A stretch of 64,000 nucleotides of DNA from Druceiella hillmani. Taxonomy: Eukaryota > Arthropoda > Insecta > Lepidoptera > Hepialidae. The stretch covers positions 379,501-443,500 of the forward strand of contig JAYKKI010000062.1 of assembly GCA_039881145.1 (NCBI GenBank), written 5' to 3'. The notes beneath the pieces are model-generated. The model searched no databases, was not told the origin of the DNA, and worked only from the letters and a program-made list of their open reading frames with translations. The translations under genes were made by a program, and so were the position numbers. Of the stretch, positions 24,001 through 34,370 are shown piece after piece (the stretch's first letter is position 1; each line of letters starts with the position of its first letter).

Positions 24001-25815
24001 ATATAAAATATAGTACCATTTTTATACTTTTAATATTTGTTAAAAAAAAATTATTTCCGTGTTAATTATTTCTTCAATGATAATAACTCTATTTTTTATA
24101 TATAACTCTTTACAAAGCTTGATATTCGGTATAATATCAAAAGCGAAAACATTTTATCTGGCTGAATTTTGCTGACGTTGTATTAGAGAATTAATATTTA
24201 TAAAAATTATTAGCAAAGTATATAAAATTATATCTCCATATCATTTTGTCGCCACTAAAATCTAACATTTTGAATTTAGCGTTTTTAATAAAACAAAATC
24301 AATGCTAGGTGCTTCAATTATCTCCCTAAAGTTCGTGGTTGTTTAGGTTTTTCTTATTAAAATTAAATAATTCAATGATTAGTTGTTTTGAATTCAAATT
24401 TAATGATTAGTTTATTCGAACATCTAGAGCATAAAATATATAATAACCAGGACCTGAATGTGATACACTGCAATATTAAGTGAAGTGAAACCTAATAGAA
24501 TTGACATAAAATTAACGACTAAAGAGTAGTCACTGCCTGAAAAAGAGAAATGATTATGTCTGGTCATAGAGGGTAATATAGTAATGAATACCCATATTAA
24601 AAAAAATCATAAAAAAGACATCAAATGGAATGATACCGTGAGTATAATTGTGAAGTAGAAATCCATATATAACACACATTCAAACCTTGAGCTCAAAGTG
24701 ACTATTTATTAGGTAATTTAAAACATTTGTCATCAAAAATTCCTGTACTATTAAATGAAAAATAAACCTTACAACTTCAAACACCACTAAACATCACGAT
24801 GAACAAAAACAATGATGATGCTAATAAATTACTGAGTATTACCAGTTTTTTTGTCTCTGATATTTTGGTCACTGTTCCAATATCAGAATCTTTAATTCAA
24901 GGAGAATAATCTGAAAAACGAATTTCTTAATCCCCTCTTAACAATGTTTTAAAAGGTGATACTAATATACAATTGAATCAACTACGAAATTTTTTATAGT
25001 TATTTAAATCGTGCTCAACTTTCAACTAAAATAAAAATTTTCTAGGGAAAATATAAATATGAATTTAAATTATTTAATAACATCCAAAGAAATACAGATT
25101 CCTTTTTTCTTTATCCATTTGTGTATTTAATAATTAATTTTAGTCTTTATGCCCATAATAAAACTTTCTCGACTGGTCCGTTTTTTACACATTTCTATAA
25201 AACTGCATGCAATGTGCCAAAATGTATTATTTTTATTTGGTTATATTATGGGAATATCCTTGTTAACAATGTGTTTAATCATGTTAACAATAATTCTGCT
25301 TTGCATGCATTTTAATCCATAATACATAAATTGCGTTAAAGTTTCCTATCAAATAAATACATATTCTTTAAAATAAAAAGCAATAGTTCATTTTACATTT
25401 AAAATAACTTGTTTCTCAAGTTACTAAACAATTATTACTTGTGTAAATAGATTTGGTTGCCCAATTCATAGAAAAACTGAAAGGTTTTAATGTACTAAAA
25501 AGTTTTCGTATTTAATTTTAAATGTCTTGGTTTGTTTCTGTGTTCGGCTAGCAAAAGTGTACAGAGGTATAAGAGAAAACATTTGTTATATCTCTCTCCA
25601 TATCTGAAAACCAATGACCTATTTCTGTATTTAAATTACTTTTCAGAAATAAAATTAGTAAAATTATGATCGTTTTCAAAAGCCCACCTATTAGTCTATT
25701 TTAATTTACTAATTTCTAGTTGTGCTACATCTCATCTAAAGATAAAAAGCGCAATAATTGAAATCTATTACTCTACATCAAAAGAAAAATCGCTACCAGA
25801 ACACTCCCATACAAT
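21053..25815. other. A+T-rich desert, no gene seen
   Basis: Longest featureless span. A small palindrome ATTTCGAATA...TATTCGAAAT lies near 22318-22346. Open frames of 60-67 codons (22174-22371 minus, 22492-22674 plus, 23333-23536 plus, 25121-25315 plus) carry no recognisable domain and have no splice or neighbour support. Confidence 0.55.
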
Positions 25816-25819
25816 TAAA

Positions 25820-26066
25820 CCGAGACGATTCCATTATTGCAAATGGACTCCCGCGGCGTATATTCTGAGGGCACTATAGGCGCGCCACATTAAGCAAACG
25901 GTGCGTGTCGGGCACCATCTGCGACTACATCCTATCGATTTATTAGGCGAGCTCAAGCCAAGAGACTTAACTGCTGAGTACTGGTACAAAAAGTGGCGAA
26001 AGTGGGAGATGTTTAGGAATACAGCTTTGGCGATTCATTCTTTTTTGTTGCTTAATTCCGTGTAAA
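25820..26066 (+). promoter_or_regulatory. GC-richer island with an open plus-strand frame
   Basis: Composition changes abruptly to CpG-bearing sequence (CTCCCGCGGCG, AGGCGCGCCAC, GTGCGTGTCGGGCACC), then returns to A+T desert. One plus-strand frame stays open for 61 codons from 25880 to a stop at 26063, with a residue mix unlike the surrounding frames (word LTAEYWYKKWRKWEMF). An AG sits just before it at 25878, but no pyrimidine tract, clear donor or ATG start supports an exon. It could be a promoter or enhancer island, an exon of an unseen gene, or an unrecognised transposon piece. Confidence 0.3.
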
Positions 26067-26685
26067 TGGTTTAGACGTGGTATAGTATGTTAAAATAAAT
26101 ATCGAACTTCACAGCCCTTTATAAAATTTGGTATCAACAACAATTAAGTTATAAATATATACAGCTTTTAAAAAATATAAACAACAATAAGGGCTAGGTG
26201 GATCATTTACCAATCTACTCGTTCTCATTCTACCCGTTTCTTTACAAAGTGTGCTATAGAGTATCTTTTGTAATTTTTTCAGTGAAATTTCAACGGGCGT
26301 AATGAAAGTAATTTTTTTTAAGATCGCAATACTTATAAAGTCGGAATGTAACGAATATATCGGAAATATAATTTAGAAATACCATTTCCCTTTTAGGATT
26401 TAATTTTTGACAGTTCTTCCCTAGTGGCTGTTTAAGGTATACTTCCTCCGTTTTAACCTATTACGGATTGTCAAGAAACGGTAAAACTCGTGTCTAATTT
26501 TTTATTTTTACTTTCGATTTAATTGTTTCTGTTTAATTTAGTAGTTTAAAGTTGATTCATCAATCTAATATTTTTTCTCCGTAAAAATATTTGCACATAT
26601 TTCGACTGGGATTATTTGGCCTACTAAATTTAAAAAAAGAAATGAAAAAGTAAAGGAAAAAAAATAAAATAAAAACATGAAATCA
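26067..26685. other. A+T-rich spacer, no gene seen
   Basis: No feature recognised apart from A-rich runs near 26630-26690. Confidence 0.5.
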
Positions 26686-26689
26686 AAGC

Positions 26690-26960
26690 AAAGCACAAAA
26701 ATCAACTTAAAGACTGAAGTGTCAGTCGTTCGTTGAACCACTCAACTTAAAATGAAACGCCAATGCGGTCACGATGATCTCCGAATGCCGCTAGAATTGT
26801 CAAAACAACCGTTTTTTTTCAAACGATTAAGGAAGAAATAATAAATGGAAATTAATTTTTCGAATAAGTCCGCACAGGGAAAGTTAATTTGTGTTTTAAA
26901 GCTTTGCCTTGTGGATTCGATAATTAACTGGACGAGGAAAGAAGTTATGGTTATTGGGCT
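26690..26960. promoter_or_regulatory. candidate conserved non-coding island
   Basis: A moderately GC-richer, non-repetitive block (for example GCCAATGCGGTCACGATGAT, GTCCGCACAGGGAAAG, CTTTGCCTTGTGGATTCGAT). It has no open frame of note and no transposon motif. Its texture is like the 5.2-kb island. The regulatory reading is inference only. Confidence 0.22.
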
Positions 26961-27291
26961 TTAGGCCCTGCTGCTTGTTTGGTTAACTTTCCGAAGGTTT
27001 AATTATTAGAAAATAAGTGACTTTTATCAAAATTTTCAAGTTCTTTACGGTAATAAAACGTCAAAATCTGTGTGTTGAAAAAATATGAACTGACTTTTTT
27101 AATTTATCAATTACCTTCTTGGTTACAGCGGTTTAAAAGCAAAACAATATAGTAGAATATCAGAGAAGAAGTTTGTTAAATAGCCAGATTTACCCATTTT
27201 ACGTATGCCCTTGCATGATAACTTTGATTTTTTATACAACAGCAATATAAATTTTGTGGTGGGATATAAGCAAAGATTCTTTGCTTATATC

Positions 27292-27332
27292 CCACCTGAA
27301 GATGTTGTAATACAACGAAACCTAGGTCGTGG
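27292..27332 (+). ncRNA. hammerhead ribozyme motif, copy 2
   Basis: All parts of a type I hammerhead are present. Stem I is CCAC (27292-27295) with GUGG (27329-27332). The core CUGAAGA (27296-27302) is followed by one extra U. Stem II is GUUGU-AAU-ACAAC (27304-27316), then GAAA (27317-27320). Stem III is ACC/GGU with a UA loop, and GUC is the cleavage triplet, so cleavage is predicted after C27328. An extra nucleotide between A9 and stem II is known from natural hammerheads, and very short stem III is known from Penelope-like elements. Activity is not demonstrated. Confidence 0.85.
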
Positions 27333-27502
27333 TAAAGAAATTAAAGATAGTGGAAATAATACTACATCACGTAGTTTCATTTAATTGTGTACTATAATTG
27401 TATTTTAAAATACTAATTGCATTGTATCTGATTCGACGAACTAATTTGCATCATATAACATTAATGTAATTATTATTATTTCTACTATCTTTAACTTCTT
27501 TA

Positions 27503-27543
27503 CCACGACCTAGGTTTCGTTGTATTACAACATCTTCAGGTGG
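27503..27543 (-). ncRNA. hammerhead ribozyme motif, copy 3
   Basis: Minus-strand copy identical in every ribozyme position to the one at 27292-27332: CCAC/GUGG stem I, CUGAAGA plus U, five-pair stem II with AAU loop, GAAA, ACC-UA-GGU stem III, GUC triplet. It forms the left arm of the long palindrome centred near 27556. Confidence 0.85.
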
Positions 27544-27572
27544 GATATAAGCAAAGAATCTTTGCTTATATC

Positions 27573-27613
27573 CCGCCTGAAGATGTTGTAATACAACGAA
27601 ACCTAGGTCGTGG
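27573..27613 (+). ncRNA. hammerhead ribozyme motif, copy 4
   Basis: Same layout as its inverted neighbour except that the 5' strand of stem I is CCGC. The change from A to G turns one A-U pair into a G-U wobble, so pairing with GUGG is kept. Core CUGAAGA is at 27577-27583 and GAAA at 27598-27601; cleavage is predicted after C27609. Confidence 0.85.
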
Positions 27614-27710
27614 TAAAGAAATTAAAGATAGTAGAAATAATACTACATCACGTAGTTTCATTTAATTGTGAATAATGAATTTCTACAAAATTAACGTCAA
27701 ATATATTCAA

Positions 27711-28205
27711 CAATTATATTAATTATATAAGCGTATTAAACTATTCTCAAATAAAATATTAATCAATAATAATCAAACTAACACAATTTAAACAATGCAC
27801 AATATACACACATCGAGCTTTCCATGTAGTCAATTTAACTTTGCTTGTATAGATAATACACAGAACAAATGTTACACAACACGTCACCCTTATAGCTACA
27901 GATATACTGCTATTACAGCATGTCAGTGACGTGAACTCACAAGATTTTACACATCCTAAAAGCATTCAATGCACACATCATACAGCCAACACCAACCACA
28001 AATGTTCCAACCCCATTTGAAGCATTTTATTTTCCCAAAGTTATTATGTATAGTGTAACAGAAAAAGAAGAGCAGAAAGTAAATCTATTATAGCAATATC
28101 TGACTATTTATGATTGAATTTATGGAATATCAATGGATAATGCAAAAAGAAAAATAAAAAAGAAAGCTTGATAGTATAGAATAAAAGCAAGAGAAAACTA
28201 TTGAA
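27711..28205. other. spacer, no gene seen
   Basis: Holds a 68-codon minus-strand frame (27759-27965) with several Cys but no recognisable domain; otherwise A-rich and featureless. Confidence 0.45.
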
Positions 28206-28210
28206 GAAAA

Positions 28211-28690
28211 TTAGAAGAAAAATGTATACAAAATCCAAGACTTGTCAAAAAAATGAAGAATTAATTGAAAGAGTCTAAAAATGTTACTTCTAAAGTCTCA
28301 AAAAAACTGAGGACTTAGAACTGAACACTGAAACAGAGCACTCAGAAACTGAAGCAATTACAATTAATAAAAAATCTCTTTTTTTTCTGAAAAAGGAAGA
28401 TTACACAAAAAGAAGATTCAGAAATGAGTAGGGAATCCTTCAATATTAATTAATTACAAGGAATAAAGAAGAAAAATATACCCAGAACCAAAGACCTGTC
28501 AGGAAATAATTAAAAAAACTACTTTCTCCGTCCATTTAAAAAACACTTTCAGTGTCTCTAAAAAGGGACCCCAGGAAAAGAAGCAATTATAACTAATAAA
28601 AATTATGCTCTATAAGTTATTACATAAAAAGAAGTTTGGAAAAATGGTAGTGAACGTTCAAAACTGAATATTCATTCTACATAGCTACAA
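28211..28690 (+). repeat. diverged two-copy tandem repeat, period about 255 bp
   Basis: Unit 1 (about 28211-28465) and unit 2 (about 28466-28690) share, in order: GAAGAAAAAT(G)TATAC/ACCC, AGAC(T/C)TGTCA, GAAGCAATTA-AATTAATAAAA, ATTACA(C/T)AAAAAGAAG. Divergence is high. The A-rich strand and repeated AAG/GAA words look like a decayed purine-rich coding strand, but no protein family could be named. Confidence 0.55.
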
Positions 28691-29190
28691 GAATAAAATG
28701 TGCTGTTTTTTATAGCAATTTAGTTGTCTATATTTTAATTATTTTCTTTTATTTACCAAATTATGAAACCCAATAAATCACTATTGAATTAAATGATTAT
28801 GTTGCAGTACGTATTACTTACTATTGTATCCCAATAGAATAAGAGTGAATGTTTCAGGGGGTTTTGTTGTTGTGTTTGAAAGACTATTAGATTAGATATC
28901 GATTAAATTGGTAGGAAATATATAGAAATGTATATGACAAACAAAAAAACAAATAATGAATTTATATATTGTTTGTGTAAAAGTTCTATCTGTATCGTTA
29001 CATTCATAACGAACCCCATAGTTACGTAATTATAAAAGCATAAATTTAATAGTTGCCTCCATTTTATTTACGAAAATAAATGATTTAAACCGATAAAGTG
29101 AGTAAAGATAAACGCATAGCGTTCTGGCCTAAAATATAAAATATCACTCTAAACAAAATTCCAATTTTACTATGGATATTGAATAAAGCA
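28691..29190. other. A+T-rich spacer, no gene seen
   Basis: Nothing recognised. Confidence 0.5.
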
Positions 29191-29195
29191 AAAGT

Positions 29196-29232
29196 TACCG
29201 ATAATAATGCACGTAACGCATTATTATCGGTA
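29196..29232. repeat. perfect 15-bp inverted repeat
   Basis: TACCGATAATAATGC at 29196-29210 and its exact reverse complement at 29218-29232, separated by ACGTAAC. A short hairpin of unknown meaning. Confidence 0.9.
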
Positions 29233-29889
29233 CAAAAAAATATGAAACTTTGTTATTATTAACTTACTGTAGAAAAATAACGTAAAAAGAATTTGTCCAG
29301 ACATTGAGTCACCACGTGACGAAAAATTCTCAAAAGAAACAATGTTGTTTGCATTCAGGGAGTTAGTAACATCAGAAAATATGATACATTAAAAAAACAA
29401 ATCAAAACATAATTAAATTCTGCTGTTGCAGATTCTTCAACAGTCTTTAAATATTTTCTCCGGTATACTGTAGTTAACTATGAAGGTAGTCTCCAAGTTT
29501 CTTTATTTTCTTATGGTTATAAAATATATTAATAAATTATAATATATAAGCTCCTTACAATACTGCGTGTATCACGGGATGTATATGATTTCGAAACGAA
29601 TAAAAGGACATATTATTAAATTATTTTGAGACTTTTTTTTTAATTTTACTTATCATGTTATAATAATAAAGCAGTTTTAAATATATTGGTGCAACTTTAA
29701 AATTTTCCTTAATTGTGTACTACCATTTTGCTTAAATAAACCATCATACTATCAATATCTCTGTACCGCCCGATCTCTGACGAACCAAAATTAATAATTA
29801 TTAATATCGGTACATCCATCCGTACCTCTTCGCTATTCCGTTCGTCCTATCTCTGACAAACTAAAATAATTAATTAAACTCGATAAAAA
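29233..29889. other. spacer with a small internal duplication
   Basis: The word CGATCTCTGACGAACCAAAA near 29771 recurs diverged as CTATCTCTGACAAACTAAAA near 29848. The same phrase type (ACTGACGAACC) is seen in both segmental copies near 42130 and 58033, so it probably belongs to a dispersed non-coding repeat. Confidence 0.45.
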
Positions 29890-30901
29890 GATAATAAACG
29901 TATTATGATTACAGTATGGCCTAAAGCAGTTTATTTCTTTCTCAAATACCGACGTCGATACACTTTTTCAACAAATGATAATAAAATATTTTAATAAAAA
30001 ATGGGCTGGCTTTGTATAGTTCAAAAAAGAATTAAAGAGCCAATTAAAAAAAGGTTGTTAAAATGCTATTAAAATTGTATGGGGCTAAACTTGTTATTTT
30101 CATATTATTTTTGTATAAAGATCAGTTTCATTACAAAAAAAAGTCAATGCAAACCATTTCGTTCTTCACTCTCTGGCGCACTAGTATAAAAAAAAATATG
30201 AAAAATCACAATAATACATTTGCCGATTGGTCATTTTCCAAGTTAGAGTAATATTTTTTTACATTAAACTTTACACTTTAAGTAATGTCTATATATGTTT
30301 ACCTCTCGTTAGTAAAAACTCTTGGTTTCACATACTTAACATAAATACAAAATACTCAGTTTCTCAGTGCAAGTTGATTTTGGTCCGAAATATGTAAAGA
30401 TAATGAACGTTTTATGATTACAGTATGACTTGAAGCAATTTACTTCTTTCACAAATACCGACATCGATATACTTTTTTGACAAATAATAAATGATAACAA
30501 AATATTGTCACAATAATTGGGCTGGCTTTTTATAGTAAACGAATTAAATATCCCAGTAAGAAGAAATTTAAAAAAATGCTTTTAAAATTGTATGGGGTTA
30601 CCCTGCTATTTTCATCTATTTTTGTATAAAGCTCAGTATCAAATGAAATTCAATGCAAACCCTTCCGTTTCCCACTCTCTAGCGCAATAGTATAAAAAAA
30701 AGTACGAAAAATTACAACAATACATTTATCAACTGGTCATTTTCTAAGTTAATGTAAATTTGTTTACATTAAAGCTTTACTTTTTAAGTAACGTTCATAA
30801 ATATTTACCTCTAATTAGTGAAAACTTTTGGTTTCAAAAACCTAACATTAGTACAAATGCTCCGTTTCTCAGAGCAAGTCGTTTTTGGTCCCAAATATGT
30901 A
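29890..30901 (+). repeat. tandem duplication, period about 509 bp, two units
   Basis: Unit 1 runs 29890-30398 and unit 2 30399-30901. They align end to end: GATAAT(A/G)AACGT, TATGATTACAGTATG, AATACCGAC(G/A)TCGATA, GGGCTGGCTTT(G/T)TATAGT, AAAATTGTATGGGG, CACTCTCT(G/A)GCGCA, TTTTGGTCC(G/C)AAATATGTA. Copies differ by scattered substitutions and short indels, and no frame is conserved. The phrase types resemble non-coding dispersed repeats, so this may be a tandemly duplicated transposon fragment. Confidence 0.85.
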
Positions 30902-31059
30902 CCTCTAGTAATTTCATCAAAATCGTTTCATAAATAACTTAAATAAACCAGACATTCTCATACATTAAACAAAATATAAGAAGCACACCGGAAATTAAAT
31001 ATAGGCCTACTTAACCACTTCTATTACCATAAATATTAAAGTAAGAGTATTGTCTAATT

Positions 31060-31290
31060 ACTTCATAGGCCTGAAATTTCCCATAAACACGAAGGTTTTG
31101 TGGGTAAAAGAATCGTCAATATTGGTTCAGCAGTTTTTAAGAAAATTGCAAACTTACCCACGTCCATGCTTACATTCGGATGAAACAAAGAAGATACTTT
31201 TTAAAGTTCCGTCCCTCAAGACAAAAAAAAAATGGAACCCTTGTAAGATCATTTTGTTGTACGTAGGCCTGCCTGCCTGGTAAATCCCTT
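31060..31290 (+). repeat. dispersed non-coding repeat, member 2
   Basis: Aligns with 5840-5960. It continues through AAATGGAACCCTTGTAAG and a CCTGCCTGCC run, a phrase also seen inverted at about 35740-35780. The 77-codon frame here reads across repeat sequence and is not considered a gene. Confidence 0.5.
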
Positions 31291-31845
31291 TTTGTGGAAA
31301 TTATATGTGGCCTGGCTACTAAATGGACTCTGATATCATCTGACTAGATTTGTTAACTGTAATAGTTTATTATTTTTATTCATTTATTAATATTTCATTA
31401 ATTAAATGAAAGTTATTTTAGACGTCTATTAAATCTGTTGGTGTTAATATTAACTTGAATGCTTTATCATCAATATTTTGACATTTTTGAGTGAAATTAA
31501 AATAAATATACCGAAGTTAAAAGAACTTAATTTTGTTAAGAAGCGAGAAATTACTGCGAAAATTTGTGGTACGATGGTGGTACGCATAACATAAAAGGGA
31601 GTGTGCAAATAGTGAACGGAGTTGTCACCGTGATGAAATTAATAAGCCTTGTCTAGTGACCGGTCTATATTATTGTAACAAGTATATTATTAAACAAATG
31701 GTTCCATTATTTTATTGTAGTTATTAAAAAAAATTCTTTCATTATTAATTTAAATGAGAATTGCGATGATGACCATTTTTGATATAGGAGAAATATAACA
31801 AGTACTTAATTTATTGATATGTGTGACTTTCTCAAATCTTCGTTT
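31291..31845. other. spacer, no gene seen
   Basis: Mostly A+T-rich; 31545-31680 is somewhat more complex but contains no frame or motif I can name. Confidence 0.45.
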
Positions 31846-31849
31846 CGTA

Positions 31850-32330
31850 GGCCTTTGAGACATTGGCAATGGTCCAATGGGGTGAATTCACTTCTCCTCT
31901 TACTTGCACTAACACCAAGCGTTTTATTGGCATTAATAATTATTAATAATTAATTAGTTAAGAGTATGTATTCATCACTTAATTTGTTATAGTTAATTAA
32001 AGAATTAGTTATTTATGTTTACTTAAACTAATGTTAATTCAAATATTTATAATTTTGTTTCGAAACGTGTATTATTAATATGTTTACTATTACCTATTTA
32101 TAACTGTGTTTTGTATGTAAACGAAGATTACAGATATTTAAATTATATGGTTTCAGTTTAATTTTATACGTGGCTTGTCGATAATACGACACGAGTTTTA
32201 TGGATCATTAGCCGTTGCCATAAGACCGGTGAGTGTGAGTGATCGCGCGTTATGCTCCGTTTTGCTCACATGTTTTATTGCTTTGCATGCAAGGAGAATG
32301 CGGCCCTATTATAGCTACGTTTTTAAAATG
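31850..32330. promoter_or_regulatory. candidate regulatory region
   Basis: Two non-repetitive richer blocks (31850-31935, with GACATTGGCAATGGTCCAAT, and 32165-32320, with TTATGGATCATTAGCCGTTG and GTGATCGCGCGTTATGC) flank a run of ATTA/TAAT cores at 31933-32010. No coding frame and no transposon motif. The arrangement could be a homeodomain-responsive element, but in DNA this A+T-rich the TAAT cluster alone means little. Confidence 0.2.
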
Positions 32331-33118
32331 TTTATGTAAGATTTAAAGAAAGGATTCATTTTTTTCCTAATTTTTGTATTTCATACGGAGTATCATTTCG
32401 AATTGCTTATTCTGAAGCGTGTCAATATATTTTTTTTCTAATTTCAAATTTCCTGTTTAAAAAGATATTCCACTAAGACTCAACCATCATGAAAATGCAA
32501 GGTTTAGTGAAATGTGAGTAAGAGATTGCATAAAACTGTTGAAATTTTTCCAAACCTTATAATTGTTTAAATATACACCAAGTTTTTACGTATGAAGATA
32601 TAGTAAGCAATATATTTACGTTCTGAAAAATCAATATTGTAGGGAGTTCAATATAAATACGTTTTACTTATAAATGAAGACAAGTGCCTAAATGTATACT
32701 GAACTCTCATAGTGCGAGTTCTATTAGTGCTTTACAAGTTTTTTAAAGTCAAAAAGAAATATTTCTTTAAATGTGTAAACGTCAATATATAAAGAAAATT
32801 GTAACCGAAAAATCATTTCACTTTCTGGCACATAAATACAAAATAATAGAACAATTTTATCATGAGCACCATAATCTTTAGTGTAGTGGTCGGAGGCTAA
32901 TATATGATTGACTAACAATAAACAAAAAAATCATAGATTGAAAAATCAAATATCGCCGTCAGAGGAAACATAAAAACTTTTTTTGCTCCATTCAATTTAC
33001 CTTGGTGATGCAATTGTGTATCAAAGATCAGTATGGTATTTGAAAGCGGTTATTAGTGGAGATATAAAAAAGCACGTAAGGCCTTTATAACACTGCCTTT
33101 AAACTAAAATATCTATTA
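32331..33118. other. A+T-rich spacer, no gene seen
   Basis: Nothing recognised on either strand. Confidence 0.5.
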
Positions 33119-33121
33119 AAA

Positions 33122-33230
33122 GTTTTTCTTCTTCCGATACTTAATCCGATACTTTGTTACCTGTAACGCTTAAGGAGATTAAGTTAATAGAATTTTAATT
33201 TTATATCTTTCATTGAAAGAAAATAAATTT
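33122..33230 (+). repeat. diverged single arm related to the 6.4-kb foldback
   Basis: TTTTTCTTCTTCCGATACTT then TTGTTACCTGTAACGCTTAA and GGAGATTAAGTTAATAGAAT align with 6411-6485, including about 30 bp outside the 6.4-kb palindrome. No inverted partner is found nearby, so this is a solo arm. Confidence 0.6.
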
Positions 33231-33788
33231 CAAATAATACATTAACATGACAAATATTGGAAATCGTTTATGTTATAATTATATTTGAGATTTATAAAAT
33301 GCATGAAATATTAATCATTGGAACCATAACAAAAAAACACCTCAAACAGACTCTATAAATATATGTAAACAATTCTGTTTTCACCTTCGTGTCTTGAAAA
33401 ATTAGGGCTTATCCTAGATAATTCAAATTCTAGAGCCGTTGCCTTGCATAATGAAGGAGTTTTTCCAAGCAGAGAAATTTAATTTTCTTCCTAAATAAAA
33501 CGTGACAAGACTTGAAAATTTGACTATTTACACTTCTCAACAATATTATTGTAGTAAATACACTAGGTATTTCGTAGTTCAAATATTTAACAAAATAGTA
33601 AGTTTGGTGAACATTCAAATTAAAAGAACACTGGTAATACTTGTTACATTGTTATTAGAATCCCAGTAGCTAATCCTTATAATTGATGACAGTAATTCTC
33701 TGTGTTCACAATTATCTTTCTGATATTAATATTTAAAAAATTGTAGAGTATTATTTTTAACCCACTTCACAAAGAAAGACGTTTTGAA

Positions 33789-33810
33789 TTTGACTGTGTT
33801 TTTTGTGTAC

Positions 33811-33880
<70 letters not shown>

Positions 33881-34370
33881 ACTGATTTAAAAAATTATTT
33901 GTTTTTATTTGGAAGATTTTACACTCAGTGCAGTTCCACAAAAATTATTTGAGAAACTGAGCATGAAAATCAAAGATACACATACAGTAGAATTCATCAA
34001 AGCACAGATGCCATGATTGAGATTTAATTTTACAGGTCTAATGATAATCGAATAAGACGCTATTAAAGGTGATATAAATTTTCTTTTAAGCAAATCAGGA
34101 TGTAATTTTAGAACCGGAATGTAGTTCAAGGAAGTAATCACTAATCAAGATCAAACTCATCGTGTTTTAACTCTTTTGGTTTGACTTGATTTAAGCAAGA
34201 AAGTAAGAAAGTAAATAGGTAGGTGAGTATATATATGTACAACCAATTCCACTGTAGGCTTCAATTCGACTGTATTTTTCGGTAAGTTCCTCATATGTAT
34301 AACATCTATCAACTGATTGAAATGATCATTTTTCCACATGGAAGCGTATACCCCCAGTATAGTTGATTAA
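33789..34370 (+). repeat. diverged local duplication around a (TA)n tract
   Basis: TTTGACTGTGTTTTTTG ... ATCAACTGATT ... TTTGGAAGATTTTACAC (33789-33925) is echoed by ATTCGACTGTATTTTTCGG ... TATCAACTGATTGAAATG ... CACATGGAAGCGTATACCC (34266-34355). In the second copy the place of the long TA tract holds only CATATGTATAACATC. Confidence 0.5.
33814..33878. repeat. (TA)n microsatellite
   Basis: 65 bp of uninterrupted TA after GTAC. Confidence 0.95.

Larger units (their letters stand above)
27259..27710 (+). mobile_element. array of inverted hammerhead-family repeats
   Basis: Four pieces of one family lie head to head and tail to tail: a 17-nt antisense stub (27259-27276), a sense unit (about 27279-27400), an antisense unit (about 27470-27556) and a sense unit with its full right flank (about 27557-27710). 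The junction palindrome GCAAAGA-(A/T)TCTTTGC occurs twice. The arms of the second hairpin (about 27475-27640) pair almost perfectly over more than 80 bp each. Each sense unit runs from the hammerhead core through TAATACTACATCACGTAG and TTTCATTTAATTGTG. Only the last continues into AAATTAACGTCAAATATATT. The organisation fits inverted copies of a short hammerhead-bearing retroelement (Penelope-like pseudo-LTR or retrozyme). Confidence 0.85.
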
